Shown here piece after piece: positions 36,306 to 46,764 of a stretch of DNA of 64,000 nt. The stretch is taken from the NCBI GenBank assembly GCA_021397835.1, contig JAJFZO010000609.1:7752001-7816000 (forward strand), written 5' to 3'. Both the position numbers and the translations under genes were made by a program. The DNA comes from Moringa oleifera (lineage: Eukaryota > Streptophyta > Magnoliopsida > Brassicales > Moringaceae). The notes under the pieces were generated by a model. It worked only from the letters and a program-made list of their open reading frames with translations, was not told the origin of the DNA and did not search any database. Numbering within the stretch: position 1 is the first letter of the stretch; every line of letters begins with the position of its first letter.

Positions 36306-38716
36306 ATGGTATGACAACGCATGGATGAAGTTTCCATTAGACACACGCAGTCACAGGAACATATATATTTATATCTTCTTTTTTTATGCTGAAAGTGTGG
36401 AACATTAATTTATTCTTTGGAAATGCCTCATTTTTGTTCAGATTTTACTGGTCTTTCATTCAAAATTTACTTCTTGTGGAATAGCTGGAATGTTTAACCT
36501 GGATTTGTAGTCTGGCTTAGTTTTACTTTTGTTTTTGATAAGGGGTATTCTATAAGGAAGGTATCATGATTGCTTCAGGCCACAAAAAGAGAAAATGAAG
36601 GAACTGCTATTGCAGAAACAAAAATGTTAATTGGGTCTGTCTAATTCATACTGAAGTTAAGTTCCTATAGTTATTTTCTAAGTTTATCGTGCTTTTACCT
36701 GATGTGGATCAGTCTAAGTAAAACTGAAGAAGTGGATGTATTGGCAGGTCTATCACTCTAGTTTTGTGGATGATGAAGGAATTACTAAAGCTTGTGGGTG
36801 CCCTCTACTTCCTCTGAAAAGCCATATAAAGGGTCCTGCACCAGTTTCAGATCAAGGTTTGCTTGCTTTATATTGAGATGAATAATTTTTTCCAGGTAAT
36901 TTATTTACTTCTTATTTGTTTTGTGTGCAGACAGAACTGATGTTGTGGATGAAGCAATTACATTCTTTCGCGCTAATGTATTCTTCAGAAACTTTGATAT
37001 AAAGAGTCCTGCAGATAAACTCCTGATTTATTTGACATTCTATATCAATGTGGCTCTGAAGAGGCTTGAGGGCTGCAGAACTTTGGCTGAAGGTACGAAG
37101 GCCATCATCAACTTGGGCTTGGAAAAGGTTCCTGTGCCAGGAGAGTCGGGTTTTCCTTTTCCAGGCTTGTTTGCCCTTCCTCAGTCTCAGAAGGAAGGAG
37201 GTAAGCATTATGCCACAATACATCTTTGTTTGACTTCAGTAATGGCTATTCCACAGCTCTTATTAGTTTGGCAGACATCTCTCAAGTTTTGTGCTGTTAG
37301 TGTCTCATTGGTAATCTGCTTGATACTGTGATGCTTTTCAGCCCATGCTATGCCTTTAATATCAGATTTGGAGAATAATTAGTTCTAATCTAGATGCATT
37401 TAGTGTTCATGCTCTAATGCTTGTCGATTTGATCTGGTTGGAGGTAGCAGTTTAAACTCATTTGTGACCCTTTCTTTAACAGGAAACTTATTCATTTCTA
37501 ACCTTGAAAATTTAAATTGGAAAATGCATACAAATGAGGTAGTTATGAAGAAAGTGTCTTAACACTAAATGTTAACTGGGGAATACCTTTGGCCCATAGT
37601 TGAATATCCTTTGCCACTACCTTTAATATATCACGAGATAGAAATGAATAGAAATAATAGTGAAAGTTTGAAATGTTCTGATGGCTCAGGTTGCCATGAG
37701 GTCTTAGTTTGCATGACAAGCAATGATTCAGCAGGATTCCTTATGAACTCATTTATGACATGGACACTGACTTTAGTGCACAAAATAAATGATGTTGTGT
37801 ATGCTTATGTGCTTTGATGCCTTCAACACCATGGCCGTCATTAAGGATGAAGACTTAGAACTTTTTGATGGTTCTTAAAGACCAAATAGGGATGTTAAAG
37901 CTACTTTGTTTGACACTACCTCCCAATGTGGGTGCATAAAGGTGCTATTTTCACAATCTGGATCCACTAGGATACTGTTGTGGAATCAGAGTACTGTTGC
38001 TGTGACAGTTTATGTATAGGGGAAACAGCCATTCCGAGTTGGCCCAACTTTGGCATTCTTTTTTGTTTCTTGTCAGAAGCACATCTAAGTAATATAAGTT
38101 TGGCTGCTTGGTTGGTGGTAACAACATGTCTGTAGCAATCCAAAGTGCCATGGCTGCTTGATATCAGGTTGTAAGGTTCTGAGAGATGCATGACATACTG
38201 ACTTCAATTCGTGGGCTTACGATTTGTGCTGGTCAAAGGTTATAGATTTGATGCCTTTGCACATTGTCTTTTCCATTATGGGGTTTTGGGTTGGGGAAGA
38301 GGGGGGGGGGGGGGGGGGTGCGGTGTCGTTGTGGTTCTTGAATCTTACACATTGGAAACAAACTGTTGTAGATAATAAACAGTTCTTATTTTAATCTAGG
38401 CAACTACAACTAGGTTAGACTTGAAAGGTATTGAGATGCTAGCTGGATAGAGTTCTTGAGCTAGACAATTGTATGCACATTTGGAGCATTAACATCTGTT
38501 TATTTTTTGGTTTTGGCTATTTTTGATGTGGTCATAGTACTGACTTGTTTAATACTGCATCGCTGAAATACAGAGCTTTTCAGGAATTATTTAAAGCAGA
38601 TAAGGGAGGAAACAAGTGGGAGGCTATTGAGTGTTGCATATAGACCCAATGGGACTCCAAATAAATGGTGGTTAGCATTTGCCAAGAGGAAGTTCATGAA
38701 CATCATTGTTCCTTAA
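36306..38716 (+). CDS. ARPC3: Actin-related protein 2/3 complex subunit 3 (p21-Arc)
   Basis: Four coding exons: 36306-36308 (the ATG alone), 36748-36856, 36931-37200 and 38574-38716, in total 174 aa, the length of Arabidopsis ARPC3. All introns are GT-AG. The protein begins MVYHSSFVDDEG and contains the family-typical ACGCPLLPLK, DEAITFFRANVFF and KRLEGCRTLAEGTKAI segments. It ends with PNKWWLAFAKRKFMN, and nearly every stretch is recognisable. ARPC3 is a core subunit of the Arp2/3 complex, which nucleates branched actin filaments; in plants it shapes trichomes and pavement cells under SCAR/WAVE control. An unusual point is the first coding exon, which contributes only the start codon. The large last intron (37,201-38,573) carries an 18-bp poly-G tract. 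Confidence 0.93.
38301..38318 (+). repeat. Poly-G tract (G18) in the last ARPC3 intron
   Basis: An uninterrupted run of 18 G, with shorter G runs (TTTTGGG, TTGGGG) just upstream. In the pre-mRNA this is G-rich as well and could form a G-quadruplex. The exact length may be affected by sequencing error. Confidence 0.85.
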
Positions 38717-39211
38717 ACCCTTACTTGTATATCCATTCATAATCGCCACATAAGTGCTGAAAAATCTGTACAATGATGAGCACTAAATATGGTGTATATT
38801 GGATTTGATCTATAATCAAATGAATCTGAAGATTCTGAACACCAAATCAAGGAGAATAATTCTCTGTTGAGATAATCTAGTAGAATCAGTTGGAGTTCTT
38901 TTTGGTACTTGCATTCCCCTGCTTCCCCTACATCCATATCTTTGATTGATCCCCTGACATGCATATGTTTTTTATGTGGAAAACCTGTAAGCCATCAGAT
39001 CTACAGTTTTGTTCAACTGAATTGCCAATTTCAGGGTATTCTGTTGATTTAATATTGTAAGTTTGTATATTTTCTCATTGTTGACATATTTATATTGAAT
39101 GAGTTCTTGTCACTCTCGAAGCACATGCACACAAGCTATTTATCCGAGGGACATGGACATATTTCTCGTGTAATGATTGGCACTGGCGAAAATATTACAA
39201 TATCCTTCCTA
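38717..39211. other. 3' UTR of ARPC3 and spacer
   Basis: Mixed sequence follows the ARPC3 stop. It probably includes the 3' UTR. No other feature was recognised before the exon-like segment at 39,212. Confidence 0.5.
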
Positions 39212-40420
39212 GGGCAACAGCTCTTTGAAAGAACTGACAGAACAATCTAAAGGGACATCACAGGAAAGTGGGGAAAAGCTGGAAATGGAGTTGACCTCTG
39301 GACTTAGGGCATCTCCAACCCTTTGAACTATATTTAACACCATTTTAGTGTTAAAAAAATAATAAAACATTCTAACATCATTTTTTTTCTTCAATTTATT
39401 TACATTAAATTAATATCATCAATAATTTTTAATTATATTTTATTAATTATTATTAATAAATAATTTTTAAAATATATAATTTATTTAAAATAACAAAATA
39501 ATTAATTAGATTTAATTTATTATAAAACAAAAGTTTTTGAATTAATTATATTTTTTGAAGTAATTTTTTAAAATTAAATATTTATCAACCTAATTTTTAT
39601 TAATTCAATTATTAATTTAATTATATAAATAAATAATTTTGTCTATTTAATTTTAAAGTTGATGTCTTTTATACGTAACTTTTATTCAATCATTTTCATA
39701 AGTTGATTTTTAGGATAATGTATCATAATATATAGATGGAGAGATGTGAAAAGAAAAGTTTAAATTAACATTAATATTTTATTACAAAATTAATATAATA
39801 AAAAAATAAAATCACAGAATGTTTTAATTTTTAATTACTCAAATTATCATAACGATCTCATAATTGTAGTAAATTTTAATTTTATTATATTTATTTAAAA
39901 TTTTATATTATTTATATCAATAATATTTATCTAATTAATAATATTTTATATTTTTATATAAAATTTAAATATCATATATATAATATTAATTAAATATTTA
40001 ATTAATAATAAATTAAATAAATTAAATTATATATTAAATATTAATTTTATTTTAAAGCTCTTGATCGAGATTTTTTTAACAATATAATTTTTTTATGATT
40101 ATATGATGTATATATTAAATTATTTATCAAAAATTTAAATGAGTTAAAAGGTGAAAAATGATTAACAAAATATAATTTCAATGATTTTTTTTTAAAAAAT
40201 ATGTAGTACGTTTGATATTATAAACAGTACATCAAATTTGATGTATTATTGTTTATTATACCATTTTGATATTCTTAAAAAAATGTGAAATGGTGTCTCT
40301 TTGAAGTCATTTTAGCACTAATTTGTATATTATCTTAAAGTTTCAGTGCATCGTTGGAGATGTTCTTAAGACATGTCTGGACCACCTGGCTGAGTACTTA
40401 CTGGTCATGCTAAGATGTGC
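39212..40420 (+). pseudogene. Exon-like fragment of an unidentified gene, split by a transposon
   Basis: After an acceptor-like TCCTTCCTAG, 39,212-39,306 is open and protein-like (begins GNSSLKELTEQ, Glu/Ser/Lys-rich). The frame is cut by a 1.06-kb element (39,307-40,365). If that element and one TTA duplication are removed, the frame continues into 40,369-40,420 as a plausible TCLDHLAEYLL stretch, with a possible GTACTTAC donor at about 40,399. The fragment resembles real coding sequence by composition and codon pattern, but I do not recognise the family. It may belong with the exon-like segment at 41,399-41,604. Confidence 0.3.
39307..40365. mobile_element. Harbinger/Tourist-like non-autonomous element, copy 1
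   Basis: The left end begins GGGCATCTCCAACCC and the right end, read inverted, begins GAACATCTCCAACGA (12 of 15 matches or better). Both ends are flanked by TTA (39,304-39,306 and 40,366-40,368), the three-base target duplication of PIF/Harbinger elements. The 1059-bp interior is extremely AT-rich and non-coding. Related sequence in shortened form lies at 56,759-57,117. Confidence 0.65.
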
Positions 40421-41398
40421 CTGTTATGGGTGATAACAATCTTCACCTTTCTTTCTCCATTGCGATGTCTTGGCATCTCAGGACAGCCAAAAAACTGAAG
40501 ACAACATCAGAACCATTTTTACATGATGTCTGTTCAGATATTAGAATTTGGAACCGATAAGTAGTAGCTTATGTTTGCAGCATCGGAAATCCATCTGGAA
40601 TATTTTGGAAAGGTCCCTGAGTTAATTGCTTGATCCAGCTTATATTTTGTCAAGTTCCTATCAGTCAGTCCTAGATTGGTAAAATGAGGTTTCAGTTGTC
40701 AGCATTGCTCACTCACCATGTAAAGAAAATCCTCCATGTAGACTGAGGAAAGTCCCAAAAAAAAAAAAAAAGCAGGAGGTTCACCAAGTTTTCCTACTAA
40801 ATTTCTCTCTACCCAAGCTTGCTTCTCTTCTGGTTCTATGCTAATTCATTTCGTAACTTTAGTTCAAATCAACCGCCAGCACTTTCTGGTTATACATGTT
40901 TCTGAAAGCTTTAAATGTGCTCTTGATCTGGTTGTAGCTTTTTTATTGTTCTACCAGGATCCCAGTGTGGTATTCATATTTAGCTGACAATCTTGTTTCC
41001 TTAAAAGGTCAAGGCAGCAAATTAGAAGCAACAGTTTTAATGTTGTTGATGTTTAAAGTCCTATAAAAAGTCTTAATATCTTATTTCGTTATTCTTAAGA
41101 ATGACAAAAATTTACGGCAGACTAATTTTGTGACAAATTCATGATATTTGTCGTGTAAGTCAAGATATTTAGCTCATAAGTATGCATGTCTCATCTCATT
41201 GGCCTTGGCCAACACTGCTGTACTTAAAAGCATCTACCTCATCCAGGACTGTCTTTTCAGAACTGCAGACTGCTTCAGAATCTATTCTGCATAGTTTCTG
41301 ATGAACTTCTTTTGTGAGAACCATTTCAGCCTTGTTAAACGTCTTTGGCTTCTATTTCTGGTGACAGGTAATTAGTCTTCCTGTTTAACTGCTGTCAG
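40421..41398. other. Intron-like or intergenic DNA, nothing firm
   Basis: Composition is less AT-rich than nearby spacers and resembles introns or UTRs. A short stretch at 40,483-40,520 after 'catctcag' is open for a few codons but ends quickly. It may be the intron between the exon-like pieces at 39.2-40.4 and 41.4 kb. Confidence 0.3.
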
Positions 41399-41604
41399 AG
41401 ACTTTCAACGGGGATTTCAAATCAGATTGATGTCAAACTGCTCAAAAGCCTGTCCGAATTGGCATTCAGCAAGAAGAACAGTAACACAACACAGCAATCA
41501 GCAGAAAAACATTGGAACCCCGACATGTCAAAGTTGCCAATACAAGCTTATGGTAACATTGATTTGCCAGAAAACGAAGTTGTTTCCCTCAAAGTACTCA
41601 ATAG
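41399..41604 (+). other. Candidate internal exon of an unidentified gene
   Basis: A 206-bp open segment starts after a fitting acceptor (GCTGTCAG|AGA) and ends at a GT donor (CAATAG|GTGTCT). It encodes a protein-like sequence that starts RLSTGISNQIDVKLLKSL and contains an acidic stretch NIDLPENEVVSLKVLN. There are no stops, and residue use is balanced, unlike the AT-driven frames elsewhere. I do not recognise the family and cannot link it securely to other exons. It may be the remains of a gene whose earlier part is the split fragment at 39.2-40.4 kb. Confidence 0.35.
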
Positions 41605-44600
41605 GTGTCTGTATTTAGCTTTTTTTTTTTTTTTTTGGCCTGGGGGGCAGGGGGCATTGTTCGATGACAGATCTACAGGTGTAACCAACCCACAGCAATC
41701 AAAACAGCACCAGCAAATGATTTTCTGGCTGGGAAGTGTCCTATCTTTTTGGGACACAGCCCTAACTTTTCCAGAAATAGGCGTCCTCGCGTGCCCTGGT
41801 GAAATTATTTCGGTCATGTGGCCTCTCTTCTGTTTCTTAAATCTCATAGCTTCTGCAACATCCTGCTGTCTAAATCACTGCTTCATCTGTTATCTCTATC
41901 TTTATGCATCATAACTAAAACAACCTTCACCTTATCATTTCTTATACTTATTTTAACATTTTTTCTCTTTAACAAAAATAAAGCAATTTTTAAAACAAAA
42001 TAAAGTTAAAAATTTCCTTTTTAAAAGCAAGTTTGAAGGGCTCATCATCCAAATCTCTTTGAAGTCAGGTGCAAAAGTTCAAACCTAAGCACATGTAAAT
42101 TTTGAATTTTAAATTGTTTTATTTAAGTTTAAATCATATTAAATTTAAAACTATATAAGCATATACAGATTTTGAGACCCAAATTAAGGGATTTTGATTA
42201 ATCACATCTAGTGTATAAAGTAAGAGCCGAGCTAGTCTACAATAACTTATTTATAGTAAATAATTAGATTTTTTTACACCATTGCAACTTTTTATTTATA
42301 ATTTAATATATTACTTTACAAAAACAATAAAAAAAATTTAAAAATTATTTATTTGATGTGCAATTGTTTAAATTCTTTATTTTATTTATTTTTCATAGTT
42401 TAAGATGATCTTGGCATTGCAATCAATGTTGTGGAATTTGCTGTTTCTTGTTGACAGTAAAGCAAAGACAAATGTTCAAGCATCATCATCATCAAAAGCA
42501 TGTTTGATGAGTAGCTGTTTGTCAAATCATGAAATCTTCTGTAACTTTAAGCCCAAAAAAAGAAAGCAAATTTAGTGGCACTTTCTTACTGTTGTTGGGA
42601 ATTATCAGAGGCAAAGATTCCATGCTTCATGACAAGACAGTAAGGTTAATGTTTTCTTGTCTTTACTCAAAGGTTTGCAGCTTCAAATTTTAGTTTGTTT
42701 TTGTTTTTATAAGGTGTTTCTTTAAGGTCATGATTAAAAGTTAGCTAATTAAGATTTAATACTCAAAAAATAAATAATATTATATCAAAAAAACAATTAT
42801 TTATTAGCATTATCAATTGATTTATATAAAAATAATAATCATTTACTAGTAATTAATAATATATCTTTATTTCATGCCCATGTATGCAACAATTTTAATT
42901 ATCAATTTGTTTAGTAGTGTTCTTCACTTTAGATTAAAATTTTGAATTAATGTCACATCGTTCAAACTATCACTTTAATTTAATTAAAAAAATTTAAAAT
43001 TTTAATGGAGGATTTATTTTATTGTTTTTTTAACTCTCAAATGACTATGTAGATTTCTAAGTAATTTCTTTTTAAAAGTTTTTCATCAAACACAAAATTT
43101 TTTAAGTAATATCATATACATATATATATATATATATTAATTTTTGGTAATTAATTTTTAATATTTTATTTGAAGTTCTAGAGTTGTATTTGATTGTTTG
43201 AAATGGTCAAGATTCTTGTCAAAATTAAAGGTATTGTCATATTTTAAAAGTCTTAAATTATATTTATTTTTTTAGTTTTAATTTTAATTTTAATTTTGAA
43301 GTATAAATATCAAATCATATTTTAAATAGTTTAATTTAAATTTTATTTAAAATTTTAAAAGTTAAAAATATTTAAATTGATGATTTTATATGATGAATTT
43401 TGATTTAAATTATTTTAAAACTTAAAGAAATGTTCAAGTCACTATCACAAATGAATATTGAAAATAAACATTTTTTAATTTATAATATTAAAAAATACAG
43501 AAAATCATGTTATTACATATTAAAATGGGAGAGAAGAGATAATGTGTTAATGATCCATTTGAAGGATTTTTTAATCTTTGGAATTATTTAAATTCAAAAT
43601 AATAATAATATTTTTATTGCTAAAATACCTCAAAAATAACTCAAATAAATTTTATATTTTATTTTAAATCTTTTTTTCAAATTTAAATAATTTTTAATTC
43701 ACATTTAAAATGATTTGAAATTAAAAAAATTTAGTGTTCAAAAGATTTTGAAATTTATGCAATGGTAGCTTAACATTTCTTTATGCCTGCTGGAAATTTA
43801 ATTCAAAATTTACTGTATAAAATCTTTAATTTTTATATTTTTGATTTTTAATTTGTAATAAAATTCAAATGAATGTTTGATTATATAATTAAAAAAATTT
43901 ATTAAACAAAATTAAAATTATCCAAAAAAGATCAAAATTTTTTTAAATTATTTTTTAAAATAATAATAATAATAACAATATAAACTTCAAAGGGATAAAG
44001 GTTTTTATTATTATTATGGAATGAAATTTTTTTTCCTGTAGCATAAATTATTTAATTTTTATTATAGCTCAGGAATGTAAATAGAAGAAACCATACATAT
44101 AAATGAACCTTGATTATAAATTTTTTAAAAATTACAATTTACTAAAAAACAGAGAGAGTATGTCATAAAAAATAACTTTAAAAGAGTAAAATCTTAACTA
44201 ATACTTAACTCATCACTAAAATTGATTTTCGCTTAATCATTTCATTTTTGCAATAACAACTAATTAAAATAAATTAATATATTTTATATAATTATTTAAG
44301 AGCAAATATAAAAAATTGATTTATTTTTTTAATTCTAATTTCAAACTTTAATTTAGTTCTGTTTTCGCAAATATGTAAAGAAACATTTAAATTACCATCA
44401 TAAAAAAATTTAGAATATTTTTGACAGCTAAAATTATTTTAAAAAAAATTAATAAAAATAATGTATGGATTCAAAATTTCTTAAATTTTATTTATTAATT
44501 TAAAATTATGTGCAAAATTTATTTGAATCATTTTTGAAGCATTTTAATTATAAAAATATTTTTAATTTTTTGTAATCATTTTAAATTGAGGTTCAATTCA

Positions 44601-46330
44601 TACATAATCAATATTTTCAGAATAAAATTAGATCAAATTGAACTTATTTTTTGATTTTTTTATTTACTTACATTTTAAAACACATTACTTAAGAATATCA
44701 AGTAAAAAATTTCTTATCCTTTCAAAAAATTTAAATTAATAATAATAGTGTAAAAATTATATAAAATCTTGAAATATAGTTTATGTACTAATAAATTTAA
44801 TGTTTAAAAAGTGACAAATAAAGTTATGAATTATTAATTTAAATTAAATTAAACTCTAAAAAAATTAAAAATTAAAAAATTTTCAAACTGAGAACTTTAT
44901 ATAATGAATTTTAGTTTAAAATTTTTTAAATGTATAAAAATTATTTAAGCTATCATTATTTAAAAATTAGAATTTTTGAAAATTAAAGATATATTTCAAA
45001 AAAATTATAATATTAAATTTTAAAAAATATAAAAAATAACTAGTGAATTGAAAATTAGATCTCATAGCGCAATATATAATTTATTTGAGTTATTTTTTTA
45101 AATATTTCAATAATTAAAATATTCTTGATTTTTTAATATAGTTATTAAATAAAACCTCATGCTTAAAAAATCACTAATTGAATTTTAATCTATCAAATCG
45201 GTATTAAATTAAATTTTAATTTAAATAATTATAAAAAATTTAAAATTTTTTTATTATGAAATAGTTAAAAAATAATTTAAATGAAAATTTTATATTCTTA
45301 AATTTGAACAATTATATATATAAAATCTATTTTTAATGATTTTTATAAAATTTTTAAGAATATAAATTAGAAAAATATATTTTTATTACTTAGAAAACTC
45401 TAAAAAATTTTGTGGTGTAACTTGAATATTTATTTACATATACAAAAAATTTTAAGTTAAAATTTATTGTAAAAGGTATTTAATTTAAATATTTTAATTT
45501 TTTAATAATATTTAATTTAATGTAAAATAATATATCAGGGTTTGATTTTTTTTCATTGCTTTGATTTATTATATTTTAAACATGAAAGTTTGATTTGTAA
45601 TATAAGTTGAATATCAAAGTTTTATATAATATATATTTTTAAATTATTTAAATTAAAATTTAGAGGACACATTATTTTAAAATTAAATTTTACGCTCTTT
45701 TTTCAATCACTTTTAAAACATTTGGAAACAACACTTATCTTATATATTTTTATTATCAATATATTAAAAAAATTACTAAACTAGATTCTAAATTTTATTT
45801 TGATTTTTTAAATTTAAATAATTTTTAAGTTACCAACTATTTTTCATAAAATTTTAAAAATTTTAATAGGTTAAATTTTTTCTGATATTTTAATGTTAAA
45901 TTTTTTTTTAAATTTTTTTATAATAATAATTAAAATATTTACTAATATATATAAAAAGTTTTAAGTCAAAATTTATTATAAAAAATTAATTTAAATAATT
46001 TTAATTGTTGAATTTTATGATAAAATTTAATATAATTGAAACTGATATATTAAAATTTATCTAAAAATATTTTAGAATTTAAAATTTAATTAAAAAAGAA
46101 AATAAAATCATATTTACTTTAAAATTTAATGGAATTCAAATTGGTAATTTAATTATCATTCATGGTATTTTGAAATATCAAAAGTAATTTAGTAAGATGG
46201 AATATAATTGAAAATTATATATAATTTTTACCCATAAAAATAATATATACATATAGGTAGGATTACACGTAGAGTGGTAGGCTGCTACTGCAGCTGATGG
46301 TAGGCGCTACTGTTTTGGAAAGACCAAATA
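41605..46330. other. AT-rich spacer with dispersed repeats, no gene
   Basis: From 41,605 to about 41,930 the DNA is less AT-rich and could be a UTR of the unidentified gene. Beyond that it is AT-rich. A (TA)n tract lies at 43,119-43,137. Copies of the AT-rich dispersed module are seen at about 43,350-43,500, 44,290-44,600, 44,860-45,150, 45,400-45,510 and 45,930-46,060. No coding region or RNA gene is supported. Confidence 0.5.
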
Positions 46331-46710
46331 TTTTCAGTCTCACTCTGTCAACACTCTTATTTCTTGTTTCTCCTCTCTTTTTGGATCATAACAACCAAAT
46401 CAACAAACGAGAAATTTTTTATTAAATCCCCCCCAAAAAAATATATAGTTACGAATTCGACAAATTTCAATCCCTTTGGTTTTTTTTTTTTTTTTTTGGT
46501 TTTCTTACAAAATATAAAGCCAGAAAGATGAAATGAGATCTGGAAATCCCGCAATCTAAGAGGTTTCTCTGGTACCCAAAGCGACACTCGCGCAGAACGG
46601 ATCATCCTCATCTGCATCAGCCTCCATGCTGCCTCACTCCCATTTCGTGAATCTGGGCTGTTGATCTCTATCACGACCGCCCGATCGATGACCCTTATGT
46701 TCTTCAAATC

Positions 46711-46718
46711 TAGGGTTT
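46711..46718 (-). promoter_or_regulatory. Telo-box in the UBP22 leader
   Basis: TAGGGTTT on the plus strand, the reverse of AAACCCTA, lies 47 bp before the ATG of the UBP22 gene. It fits the pattern of the other leaders in this window. Confidence 0.35.
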
Positions 46719-46764
46719 CTTCCGTCATCGTCAATCTCCATCCAATCATCCACCATCACCATCC

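Noticed and set aside
36912..37223. 103-codon minus-strand frame
   Set aside because: It is antisense to ARPC3 exon 3, which is firmly identified.
41459..41914. Read-through of the candidate exon into a 151-codon frame
   Set aside because: Beyond 41,604 it runs through a poly-T tract (Phe run), typical of non-coding DNA; only the first part looks like coding sequence.
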